From contig NZ_JAKDJE010000062.1 of NCBI RefSeq assembly GCF_030454045.1, positions 1-17,568 on the forward strand: DNA of 17,568 nt. The letters run 5' to 3'. The position numbers and the translations under genes were made by a program. Position 1 is the first letter of the stretch, and each line of letters opens with the position of its first letter. Under the pieces are notes generated by a model. It ran no database searches, was not told the DNA's origin, and saw only the letters and a program-made list of their open reading frames with translations. Below are positions 7,486 to 14,850 of the stretch, one piece after another. The stretch comes from Psychrobacter sp. GTDB lineage: Bacteria; Pseudomonadota; Gammaproteobacteria; Pseudomonadales; Moraxellaceae.

Positions 7486-8451
7486 TCACTGATTTACGTC
7501 TACTTTTTTATCATGGTAATACCGCACAAAGCGATCGGCTGTCAGTGGTAAAGGCTGCTCAGTATCAAGCTGATAGCAAGTTAGATAACCACTATCTACG
7601 GCGGCTGAATAGTCAGTACAAACGACCTGCGGACTGAGTGGCTCAGGCGTGCCCGTGAGCCAATAGTGACCGACAAAAACAGGTTTGTGAGTTTGAATCG
7701 CAAAGTCGATATTTTCAGCCAGTGCCTCTACTGGTATCTGTGCCAGTGCCGATGTGGGGGCACGAGCGACCTCACGAAGCGTGCGCTGGTTCAACGTATC
7801 AAGCCACCAACGCACCCGTACTCGTCTGCGTTCAGTGCCTTCTTTATCTACCATCACAATACCATCAGGCAAGCCCGTCTCGACCCCTTTTAGTACACGC
7901 TCTAAGGCATCAAATAGTGGCGTATGCTCCTTGGCAGTTGCAACCAGAGCTTTGGGGGTTAAGCAATTATTGTCAGTGAGCAGGGGCTTTAGAATCTCCA
8001 TACTCGCCACATCCCAGCAAGCATGGACAAAACAAGCATAATCGGTCTCAATCCATAGGGGTATCTCGTACAAGCGCTGTAACCAGTACTGATGCTGATC
8101 TGAGCCGAACGGTATCTCTGCCAAGAACGCCTCATGTTGACGTTTATGTGTCGTATTGTGCGAGCGCAGATATCGAGTAGTATCGTCAGGATCTAGCGTG
8201 GCATATGCCAATGCATTGTATTCATGATTACCCATCACTGCATCGGCCACATCTGCATCAAGCATTGCAAAAACAATCTCAAGCGTGTTTAGTTGCTGCG
8301 GACCACGGTCAATTAAATCGCCAATAAATAATGCCCGATGCCCAGCTGGGGGAACGAAATATTGGCCGTTATGCTCATAGCCCAATTGGTTTAATAAACC
8401 AACCAGCTTGTCTGCATAACCATGAATATCACCGATAATATCTATAATCAT
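7486..8451 (-). CDS. PPP-type metallophosphatase (ApaH/PrpE-like)
   Basis: The 321-residue protein carries every motif of the PPP-type calcineurin-like phosphoesterases: GDIHG (Asp8, His10), GDLIDRG (Asp45, Asp48, Arg49), GNHE (Asn75, His76), the histidine in FVHACWD (His143) and VGHYW (His262). These residues hold a two-metal centre. Relatives include bacterial serine/threonine protein phosphatases and diadenosine tetraphosphate hydrolases of the ApaH and PrpE types. The middle has a long insert (about residues 150-230) with a basic patch EGTERRRVRVRWW; this, and a length above the roughly 280 of ApaH, argue against a simple apaH call. The substrate is unknown. No clear Shine-Dalgarno sequence precedes the ATG. 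The rhomboid gene lies 85 bases upstream on the same strand and purE 99 bases downstream. Confidence 0.88.
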   Translation of the reverse strand: MIIDIIGDIHGYADKLVGLLNQLGYEHNGQYFVPPAGHRALFIGDLIDRGPQQLNTLEIVFAMLDADVADAVMGNHEYNALAYATLDPDDTTRYLRSHNTTHKRQHEAFLAEIPFGSDQHQYWLQRLYEIPLWIETDYACFVHACWDVASMEILKPLLTDNNCLTPKALVATAKEHTPLFDALERVLKGVETGLPDGIVMVDKEGTERRRVRVRWWLDTLNQRTLREVARAPTSALAQIPVEALAENIDFAIQTHKPVFVGHYWLTGTPEPLSPQVVCTDYSAAVDSGYLTCYQLDTEQPLPLTADRFVRYYHDKKVDVNQ

Positions 8452-8536
8452 AATGAAATATTAAATCTGAAGTGTGAGAAGAAACCGTTTGCCCAGTGGC
8501 ACTGATATAGTCTTGATCCATACGAGAGAAAATGCC

Positions 8537-9145
8537 CTAAAATTCTGGTGATAGCAACGCACTGATAAAGTGGAGTAGCACCTGCGGTTCCAACGCAATC
8601 GTAGCAACGACACCAAATGCGCCGCCCCATAGATGCGCCATATGATTGATGTTTGAGCCACCACGTTTGTCCGCATAAATACTATAAAACACGTAAGCGA
8701 CGGCAAATAGTATGGCAGGGATAGGAATGATGGCAAATAAATAAATGCGCTCCCACGGTGCTAGCAAAATAAAAGCAAACAAAACTGCTGACACGCCGCC
8801 TGATGCCCCAAGACTTAGGTAACTGGCATTGTGTTTATTTTTAAGGTAGCTTGGAATCATGGCAACCACGATCGCCAACACATAAAAAACCACAAACCCA
8901 TAGCCAAATAAGAATGAACGATATAGCCCTTCAATAGCTCGGCCAAAGAAATACAACGTAAACATATTAAAGAGCAGATGCATACTATCGGCATGAATAA
9001 AACCATGCGTCACAAAGCGATCCCATTGCCCATTGTCTACCGCTGGTGGATAAAAGATAAGTCGATTAAGTAACTTCTTGTTCTGCCATGCCGCCAAGCT
9101 GACAATAACAGTAATGATGATAATAAGGGTCGTATGGTTTAACAA
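8537..9145 (-). CDS. Rhomboid-family intramembrane serine protease
   Basis: The 202-residue protein has about six hydrophobic helices and the rhomboid catalytic features: HxxxN in helix 2 (HLLFN, about residues 56-60), GASG with the likely nucleophile Ser115, and the dyad histidine His171 in HMAHLWGGAFG. Rhomboids cut membrane proteins within or next to a transmembrane helix; the target here is unknown. No ATG lies near the N-terminus. The frame is open to a TTG at 9202 that has no ribosome-binding site, while a TTG at 9145 has AAGGA seven bases before it and starts right before the first helix, so 9145 is chosen. The longer form would add 19 polar residues. The metallophosphatase gene follows on the same strand and may be cotranscribed. 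Confidence 0.85.
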   Translation of the reverse strand: MLNHTTLIIIITVIVSLAAWQNKKLLNRLIFYPPAVDNGQWDRFVTHGFIHADSMHLLFNMFTLYFFGRAIEGLYRSFLFGYGFVVFYVLAIVVAMIPSYLKNKHNASYLSLGASGGVSAVLFAFILLAPWERIYLFAIIPIPAILFAVAYVFYSIYADKRGGSNINHMAHLWGGAFGVVATIALEPQVLLHFISALLSPEF

Positions 9146-9470
9146 AGGAAAATCCTTAGGCCGCGCCTGATAGGTGACAATGCGATAAATGACAATGTTC
9201 AAAGCCTAAGCGTTAGGGCTGAGTGAAAACAAATATGACCTATAGCTAAATACTTGATATGTTGATATAAATCTCAATCAGTCTACCAAACAATATTAAC
9301 AGTAGTTATCAAAGTACCAACGTTTATTATGTGACAAAACGATGCGTTTTTATGCTTTTATAGTGAGTAATGTAGCAGTGTAGCATGTGAGATAAGTGAA
9401 ACTTTGATATATGACCAATAATACGTGCTTAATTTTTGTGGATTTAAGAAGTCGAGAGAGGCAGTGATCT
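9146..9470. other. Divergent intergenic region (rhomboid / first paralogue)
   Basis: This 325-bp stretch separates the minus-strand rhomboid gene from the plus-strand membrane protein gene and must hold at least their promoters. It is AT-rich. Two small inverted repeats are visible: CCTAA-GCG-TTAGG around 9205-9217, close to where rhomboid transcription could begin, and AAAACG-ATG-CGTTTT at 9336-9350. No good -35/-10 pair with standard spacing stood out. No coding frame is supported. Confidence 0.5.
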
Positions 9471-11078
9471 ATGAGTATTATCGAGCAGTTAGAACAGAGC
9501 GTTACTCCCGCTATATTGGGCGAACAGGGGCGCGACGATAGCGTGGCTTATATCAGCCTGCTTGAGCAGTTTTATGCTATTTTAGCCACGCGCCTAGCTG
9601 TGCCGCAGGTATACTCGCAATTAATTCGTCAAGATCCGGTGATGGCGAACGAGAGCGTCGCCGAGCGCCCGCTGTTTGAGCAATTGTGGCAAGACCAAAT
9701 GTTGCAAAAAACCATGATTCAAGAGCTGTCAGCAGCGCATCATATTGATGAATCGATCACAGCGCAATTGATTATCAACGCAGCCCCTTTGGCTTACCGT
9801 GAGCTAAAAGTCTTGGCCAATGGGCAGTTTTTGCCAGCATTTTTGCAAGCGGAGCAGTCAACCTTGCGTCCATATCTGCCTATCTGGTCAGCGCCTCTCG
9901 TGAGCGCCGCTCATGATATTGGTGTTGAGCCAATAGCTAGTGTGGCCGAAGACAAGCGGGTCTCGCCATTGAATAGCGCGCCAACAGATACAGTCAATGA
10001 CACCATTGCAAGTCCTAACGCAGCAGCCACGACATCGTCTTACGTAAAGGATACAAGCATAGGGAATACCGATGGATTGAATCATGACGAGCACTTCGAT
10101 GCTGGCAGTAACGCGATTCATGCCAACCCAGCGGCTCAGCATTTGGCAGAAAACGACAACATAAAGCGAGAGCAAGTACGCACGCGCAATCAGCGAAATG
10201 ATTTGCTGATACGGGTATTTTTATTAATAGTTGCACTGGCTGCGATGGCGTTTGCGGCATGGGCATTATTAATCAAGCCCAAAAACGAGACCCCCTTCGC
10301 TCCAGTTGCTGCTGCGCCTGCTGTCACATCACCTCCGCCACCAGCCCCAGTACCAACGATGACACCTATCGAGCTCATCGTTGGCGTAGATGATAGTGGC
10401 AATCTCTATACTTGTAGTTCGACGGTCGGTGACATTGCCCTACAAAACTCCTTACAACAGGCGCTTAATACAAGCTTTGGAGCGCAGGCAAGCATCTGTG
10501 AGCTGAATGTAGAAAATGGGGTAGCGACTACTGTTGCAAGCATGCCTTTAGAGAGGATGCCTAATGTACTGACGATGCTCAGATCGACCCCATTTGCCCG
10601 ACTGCATTTACAAAATGATCGTCTGACGCTAGAGGCGCCAGATAATATGTTGCTACAGCAGCTGGTCACGAACGTACGTAATTTAGTACCTGCGATGACG
10701 GTGGATAGCACAGCACCACTCCCACTGCCGAATGACAGCCGTAGTGATATGGCAGACGAAGCAAACCGTCAATTTGACAATAATACAGACATGAATAATC
10801 AATTTAACAATAATGGTATTAACAATAGCGCTGGAGAGTATCAAGCCGCTGATGATGAGACCGGTGATCTTGTGATACCTGCTCCTCAATCTAGTAGTGG
10901 CGGGCTTAGTAACAACGCTAATGGCTTGCCTAGCAATGCGCCCAGTAATCTTCCTAGTATTCCTAGTAATTCGCCTTCTGGTAGCAGAACGAGTAGACCA
11001 GCAGGTCCTATTTCTGAGTCAGAGGTAGATGACATGGCGAGTAGTGTGATCGTTGCAGAACCGGCACAAGTCAGATAA
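9471..11078 (+). CDS. Single-pass membrane protein, paralogue of the downstream OmpA-type protein but without an OmpA domain
   Basis: I do not recognise this 535-residue protein by name. Segments in order: an N-terminal helical domain (about 1-140) with LLEQFYAI at 30-37 and AAPLAYRELK at 104-113; a low-complexity linker (145-235); a basic patch RTRNQRN; one membrane helix at about 245-267; an Ala/Pro-rich stretch; a compact domain at 297-415 with Cys315 (NLYTCSS) and Cys343 (ASICELN), ending in APDN and PAMTV; then a tail rich in Asn, Ser and Pro to the end. Positive charges before the helix suggest the N-terminus is cytoplasmic and the cysteine domain periplasmic. The N-terminal, helix and cysteine domains match the protein at 11537-13129, so the two arose by duplication. 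There is no peptidoglycan-binding domain. GAGAGG about eleven bases before the ATG is a plausible ribosome-binding site. Confidence 0.9.
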   Translation: MSIIEQLEQSVTPAILGEQGRDDSVAYISLLEQFYAILATRLAVPQVYSQLIRQDPVMANESVAERPLFEQLWQDQMLQKTMIQELSAAHHIDESITAQLIINAAPLAYRELKVLANGQFLPAFLQAEQSTLRPYLPIWSAPLVSAAHDIGVEPIASVAEDKRVSPLNSAPTDTVNDTIASPNAAATTSSYVKDTSIGNTDGLNHDEHFDAGSNAIHANPAAQHLAENDNIKREQVRTRNQRNDLLIRVFLLIVALAAMAFAAWALLIKPKNETPFAPVAAAPAVTSPPPPAPVPTMTPIELIVGVDDSGNLYTCSSTVGDIALQNSLQQALNTSFGAQASICELNVENGVATTVASMPLERMPNVLTMLRSTPFARLHLQNDRLTLEAPDNMLLQQLVTNVRNLVPAMTVDSTAPLPLPNDSRSDMADEANRQFDNNTDMNNQFNNNGINNSAGEYQAADDETGDLVIPAPQSSSGGLSNNANGLPSNAPSNLPSIPSNSPSGSRTSRPAGPISESEVDDMASSVIVAEPAQVR

Positions 11079-11172
11079 GCAGATATATTATATGAGCAAA
11101 CATATCAGGCGAGACAATCGAATACACCTAGTTTGAGTGGGCTTTTATAAGTGCTCTGTATATTAAGTAAAG

Positions 11173-11205
11173 AAGCGGTATGAATGTCTCATAGCGCTTT
11201 TTTTT
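11173..11205 (+). terminator. Intrinsic terminator after the first paralogue
   Basis: The arms AAGCGGTATGA and TCATAGCGCTT pair over 11 positions with one internal G-G mismatch around a 5-base loop, and the right arm runs straight into a tract of eight T. It lies about 95 bases after the stop and indicates that the two paralogues are not simply one operon. Confidence 0.8.
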
Positions 11206-11449
11206 GATAATTATTTCGCTCTTTTTTATATTCATTGTATGCAGATTAGAGAATGAGCGACTCTAACCATGATTCAATTGTTATTAACTTGTACCTGAAT
11301 GCACTGGTAGTTACGCGTACAGGCTCAAATATTACTTAATGTATCATTTGCACAACAACGCGGCGACTGTAAATACAGACTTAACAATTTTATAATGTTT
11401 ATGAATAAATATTCTTATCAGGTAAAAAAGGTTCTTACAAAGACATTTT

Positions 11450-11478
11450 TTGAATTAAATAAACGCAGAATATTAAAT
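11450..11478 (+). promoter_or_regulatory. Candidate sigma-70 promoter for the OmpA-type gene
   Basis: TTGAAT at 11450-11455 and TTAAAT at 11473-11478 are 17 bases apart, in AT-rich DNA about 60 bases before the start codon. The -10 box is a poor match to TATAAT and several other AT-rich hexamers nearby could serve. A weak call. Confidence 0.28.
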
Positions 11479-11536
11479 AATTTTATAGGTTAAGCCATTG
11501 AATGCTACCAATAAAAGTTAATAGGAGAATTATATT

Positions 11537-13129
11537 ATGGATATTATCAGTCATTTGACGCGTACCGTCAGTCCAGCTGTATTAGCGGATGATCACAGTC
11601 CTGCTAAGGCAAATCTGCTTGAGCAGTTTTATGCCATTTTTGCTGCCCGTCTTGCAAATGATGAGGCATATAGTCGATTTGCCAATGAGAATATCGCGCG
11701 TGACGACAATGCTTTTTATGATCGCGTGTGGACAGAAGGCGCGCACCGTGACCAAATCTCACGTGAGCTTGCCAATGAGCATGGGGTTGATGAGACCGCT
11801 TCTCGTGGTCTGATAGCTATGGCAGCGCCCCTTGCTTTTCACGAAATCAAAAGCTTGGCTGGTACCACGCCTGTACCGCAGTTCTTGAGTGATAACCTCA
11901 ATAGCTATCAGCATCATATTCCTGCATGGGCAGGTGCTGTATTACCTGCGAGCGCGATAGCAGCGACGCCTGCTGCAACACCTATGTCTGATACGGTCAG
12001 CACCGCTCCATTACACAAAGAAGAAGAGCCGCAAGGCAGCTTTATGAAAGCCCTATTACCGATTATTGGTTTGATTATCTTAGGCGCACTGGCGTGGGCG
12101 TTATTGAGAGGCTGTCAAGAAAATCCTGAACCTGTCGCTACGCCAGCCACTACCGTACAGCAAGATGAGCAAGGCGATGAGCAATCAGTAGTGGCGGCGG
12201 ATATCGAGCCTGCATCACTTCGCATCGCTACTGGTGAAAATAGTGAGCTGTACGCGTGCCGCATGAACGTAGGTAATGAGACACTACAGACGACAGTGAT
12301 GAATGCGTTAACAGGCGCTTTTGGTGATGAGGCCAATAAATGCCGCGCTGATGTCGATGATAATTTTGCTGTAGACATGCCCGCTGCCGCTCAGCTTGCC
12401 ACTATATTACCGATTGTCAAAAACGTCCCGAATGCCAGTATGGTGATTAAAGGTGACACTATTACAGTTAACGCACCAGATGATGCGGCATTGGCCCAGT
12501 TGGTGACCGATCTACAGGCTGCTGCGCCTGCGATGACAGTCGAAGCCGAAGGACCGCTCGATCTGCAAGGTGAGATTGATGATAGTGTGGCGGCAGCAGA
12601 TGCTGCAATGACCAATCTTGGAGAAAATCCAGACCCACGTGATGTTGCACGTGCTTTGAGTATTCAGGTGATCAATTTCCAAGTAGATGAAGCCGTCATC
12701 CCTGATGTCAATAAAGCCATTCTAGATCGCGCGGCAAAAATTATCGATGATGTGCCTGACTTGAACCTAATGATCATCGGTCATACTGATAGTCAAGCGT
12801 CTGATTCTTACAACATGGAATTGTCTCAAGAGCGTGCAAACGCGGTCAAAGAGTACCTAGTAGGTCAAGGTGTTGACGCGAGCAAGCTCAGCACCAAAGG
12901 CATGGGCGAGTCAGACCCTATCGCGGATAACTCAACCGAGCAAGGTCGTTTCCGCAATCGCCGAATTGAGTTTGTGGTTAATGATGAGATGGTCGATCCA
13001 AATGATGGTATGATCATCAATAGCGACTCGCTTGATCCAGATTTGAACCCTTTAGATAGTAACAATGATGATCTGCTACCTGATGGTGATGATGCGACGC
13101 AAGGCACCGCAGTCGGCCCAACAAATTGA
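11537..13129 (+). CDS. OmpA-family peptidoglycan-binding membrane protein
   Basis: This 530-residue protein shares the layout of its upstream neighbour and adds an OmpA domain. In order: an N-terminal helical domain (1-130; LLEQFYAI at 27-34, AAPLAFHEIK at 96-105); an Ala/Thr/Pro linker; a membrane helix at about 169-191; an acidic linker; a domain at about 225-340 with Cys241 and Cys269 and the APDD and PAMTV landmarks; an OmpA C-terminal domain (372-482); and an Asp/Asn-rich tail. The OmpA domain has HTDSQ with Asp418 and LSQERA with Arg433, 15 residues apart as in E. coli OmpA (Asp241/Arg256), where the pair binds diaminopimelate of peptidoglycan. There is no beta-barrel or signal peptide, so it is an inner-membrane protein reaching into the wall. 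The layout loosely recalls mycobacterial ArfA (membrane helix, middle domain, OmpA). AGGAGA nine bases before the ATG is a strong ribosome-binding site. Confidence 0.93.
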   Translation: MDIISHLTRTVSPAVLADDHSPAKANLLEQFYAIFAARLANDEAYSRFANENIARDDNAFYDRVWTEGAHRDQISRELANEHGVDETASRGLIAMAAPLAFHEIKSLAGTTPVPQFLSDNLNSYQHHIPAWAGAVLPASAIAATPAATPMSDTVSTAPLHKEEEPQGSFMKALLPIIGLIILGALAWALLRGCQENPEPVATPATTVQQDEQGDEQSVVAADIEPASLRIATGENSELYACRMNVGNETLQTTVMNALTGAFGDEANKCRADVDDNFAVDMPAAAQLATILPIVKNVPNASMVIKGDTITVNAPDDAALAQLVTDLQAAAPAMTVEAEGPLDLQGEIDDSVAAADAAMTNLGENPDPRDVARALSIQVINFQVDEAVIPDVNKAILDRAAKIIDDVPDLNLMIIGHTDSQASDSYNMELSQERANAVKEYLVGQGVDASKLSTKGMGESDPIADNSTEQGRFRNRRIEFVVNDEMVDPNDGMIINSDSLDPDLNPLDSNNDDLLPDGDDATQGTAVGPTN

Positions 13130-13158
13130 TCAAAGTACCTGATTTAACCGTCAAACAC

Positions 13159-13190
13159 AAAAACCGCACCTCATAGAGGTGCGGTTTTTT
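13159..13190. terminator. Bidirectional intrinsic terminator between the OmpA-type gene and nagZ
   Basis: AAAAACCGCACCTC and GAGGTGCGGTTTTT pair perfectly around a 3-base loop (ATA), with a T6 run on the plus strand and an A5 run giving a U tract on the minus strand. It lies between convergent genes and can stop both. Confidence 0.95.
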
Positions 13191-13225
13191 GCTGGTTTGA
13201 TTTTCTAATGGCTCACAGTATAACG

Positions 13226-14311
13226 CTATTTATAACGAGTAGGATCGGTTGTCACCTTTGACTGTTCCGTGATTTGTATGTCAGATTGAACGTCAAAAAA
13301 GGTCTGAGTGACGTTGTTTTTTGCCTGTTGCCAATAATCAAACTGCTGGCAGGTAGATTCAAGATCGCCCTGCCATTCAGGTATTTCACCGCACATGGTT
13401 TTGATGCGTTTTTGATTGGGGTAGGGCAGCTCTTGCGCCGCTGCCGCCGCTTCATGCGCGGCAACGCGATCATTACATACCAAAGCGATATCGCAGCCAG
13501 CTTCAATGGCAGCCTTTACACGAGCGCTGACATCGCCAGCAGCTTGCGCACCAGCCATTGATAAATCATCAGAGAAAAGCACACCATCGAACGCGAGCTG
13601 ATCACGAATAATGTCTTTTAGCCAAATTTTAGAAAATCCAGCGGGCTGATTATCTACTTGCGAAAAAATCACATGGGCGGGCATCAGTGCGTCAAGCAAT
13701 GAAAGCGTTTGTGTAAAGGGTTGCATATCACTATTGATGATCTCGTCCAAGCTGCGCGTATCAATGGCCTCTGATACATGAGAGTCAGGAGCAATCGCGC
13801 CGTGACCGGGGAAATGCTTGCCCGTAGTAGCCATACCTGCCGCTTTCATACCGCGCATGAACTGCGTGGCGAGTGCAGCAATCGCCTGTGGCTCATGATG
13901 GAAACTTCGATCACCAATCACTTGACTGATACCATCTCTATCCAGCACAGGCGCAAAACTCAGATCAATCCCTACCGCTAATACTTCTGCTGCCATCAGA
14001 TAGCCACAGTCGTATGCGCAGCTGAGTGCGCGGCTTGGGTCTTGATTAAATAATTCACCGAGCCTGCCCATAGCGGGTAGCGGCGTGAACCCTTCACGCA
14101 GTCTTGCGACTCGGCCACCTTCTTGATCCACTCCGATCAGGATGTCTGGGTTGTGATACCGTATGTCATCACATAAGGCACGTACTTGGGTAGCGTCGGC
14201 CACATTGCGCCCAAACAGTATGACGCCACCGACCTGTGCCTGTTTGATCAGGCTAACGTCTTCTGCGGTCAAAGCGGTATTATCGATGTCAATCATTAAA
14301 ACGCCGTACAT
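13226..14311 (-). CDS. nagZ: Beta-N-acetylhexosaminidase NagZ
   Basis: NagZ is a cytoplasmic family GH3 glycosidase that removes N-acetylglucosamine from anhydromuropeptides during peptidoglycan recycling; in many Gram-negatives its product feeds AmpG/AmpR-linked beta-lactamase induction. The 361-residue protein shows GVILFGRN (29-36), VDQEGGRVARL (61-71), APVLD (120-124), GDRSF (133-137), KHFPGHG (165-171), the mobile-loop Asp176/His178 pair in PDSH, and FSDDLSM with the nucleophile Asp248, the same number as in E. coli. After about residue 340 it has an extra polar tail. AAGGA seven bases before the ATG at 14311 fixes the start. No NagZ-dependent regulator or amidase lies next to it; it converges on the OmpA-type gene and is divergent from prc. 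Confidence 0.96.
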   Translation of the reverse strand: MYGVLMIDIDNTALTAEDVSLIKQAQVGGVILFGRNVADATQVRALCDDIRYHNPDILIGVDQEGGRVARLREGFTPLPAMGRLGELFNQDPSRALSCAYDCGYLMAAEVLAVGIDLSFAPVLDRDGISQVIGDRSFHHEPQAIAALATQFMRGMKAAGMATTGKHFPGHGAIAPDSHVSEAIDTRSLDEIINSDMQPFTQTLSLLDALMPAHVIFSQVDNQPAGFSKIWLKDIIRDQLAFDGVLFSDDLSMAGAQAAGDVSARVKAAIEAGCDIALVCNDRVAAHEAAAAAQELPYPNQKRIKTMCGEIPEWQGDLESTCQQFDYWQQAKNNVTQTFFDVQSDIQITEQSKVTTDPTRYK

Positions 14312-14850
14312 TGCGTCATCCTTTTTTATGTTGTTGTCATATGAGTTTGGCTGACTGTCGATATAAAATTATTCGTCTATCTCTATTAATACATCTGATT
14401 ATGTCAGCTATGATAAATTGAGCCTAATGTGGCAGATTATCAAGGTCAAATCAATTTTTTAATGCACATTGAATTGATGCAGATGGCCTTCACCTATGAT
14501 GTGTGATAAAAGTGAGAGAAAGTTTGGTATGTGTGGGCGTTGCGTGTAAGATTGCTTATACAGTTTGAGACAGATTAGTATTTATGCACATGATAATATT
14601 GATTTTTGACTATATATCAGTATTCGATAATAAGCATTGGACGCTTTATATCAGTAGGCTGCAAAACGAAAAGTGACAGTGCTAGAGTAATAAGATTGAC
14701 CCTAGCGATAAAAGCATAGCAATAAAACGATAGTAATAAGCCTACTGATGAATCGGACTTGTAAACAGCATTCATAGGCAATAACAAATCCAGTCGTTTT
14801 TCATTTTTACAAGACAAATAATATCACCAACTCCAAATAATTAGGTACAT
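14312..14850. other. Divergent intergenic region (nagZ / prc)
   Basis: This 539-bp stretch holds the promoters of both neighbours and no supported gene. A minus-strand frame at 14617-14817 starts with TTG, lacks a ribosome-binding site and resembles nothing I know. Two inverted-repeat structures stand out: an imperfect, interrupted one at 14442-14490 (ATCAATT/AATTGAT with an inner AATG/CATT) and a spaced one with 11-bp perfect arms at 14650-14749. The length is well above that of neighbouring gaps. Confidence 0.5.
14650..14749. repeat. 100-bp segment bounded by 11-bp perfect inverted repeats
   Basis: ATCAGTAGGCT at 14650-14660 and its exact complement AGCCTACTGAT at 14739-14749 enclose 78 bases. 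Inside, GCTAG and CTAGC add a short internal pair. The flanks show no obvious target-site duplication, so a miniature transposable element is possible but not shown; a structured RNA leader upstream of prc is the other reading. It ends about 100 bases before the prc start. Confidence 0.45.

Larger units (their letters stand above)
11079..11536. other. Intergenic region between the two paralogues
   Basis: These 458 bp contain the terminator of the first paralogue (11173-11205), about 250 bp of AT-rich sequence with no supported gene, and probably the promoter and leader of the second. GTACCTG and GTACAGG occur near 11290 and 11320, too short to call a repeat with certainty. The region after the terminator is long for a simple promoter and might hold further regulatory sites. 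Confidence 0.5.

Noticed and set aside
9471..11078. First paralogue as a decayed OmpA protein (pseudogene)
   Set aside because: The frame is open for 535 codons, the shared domains and cysteines are intact, and it has its own terminator, so a functional divergent paralogue is more likely.
14650..14749. Confirmed miniature transposable element
   Set aside because: No target-site duplication flanks the arms and copy number cannot be seen from one window.
14617..14817. Minus-strand frame of 66 codons in the nagZ-prc gap
   Set aside because: TTG start, no ribosome-binding site, and it overlaps the inverted-repeat structure; it looks like chance.
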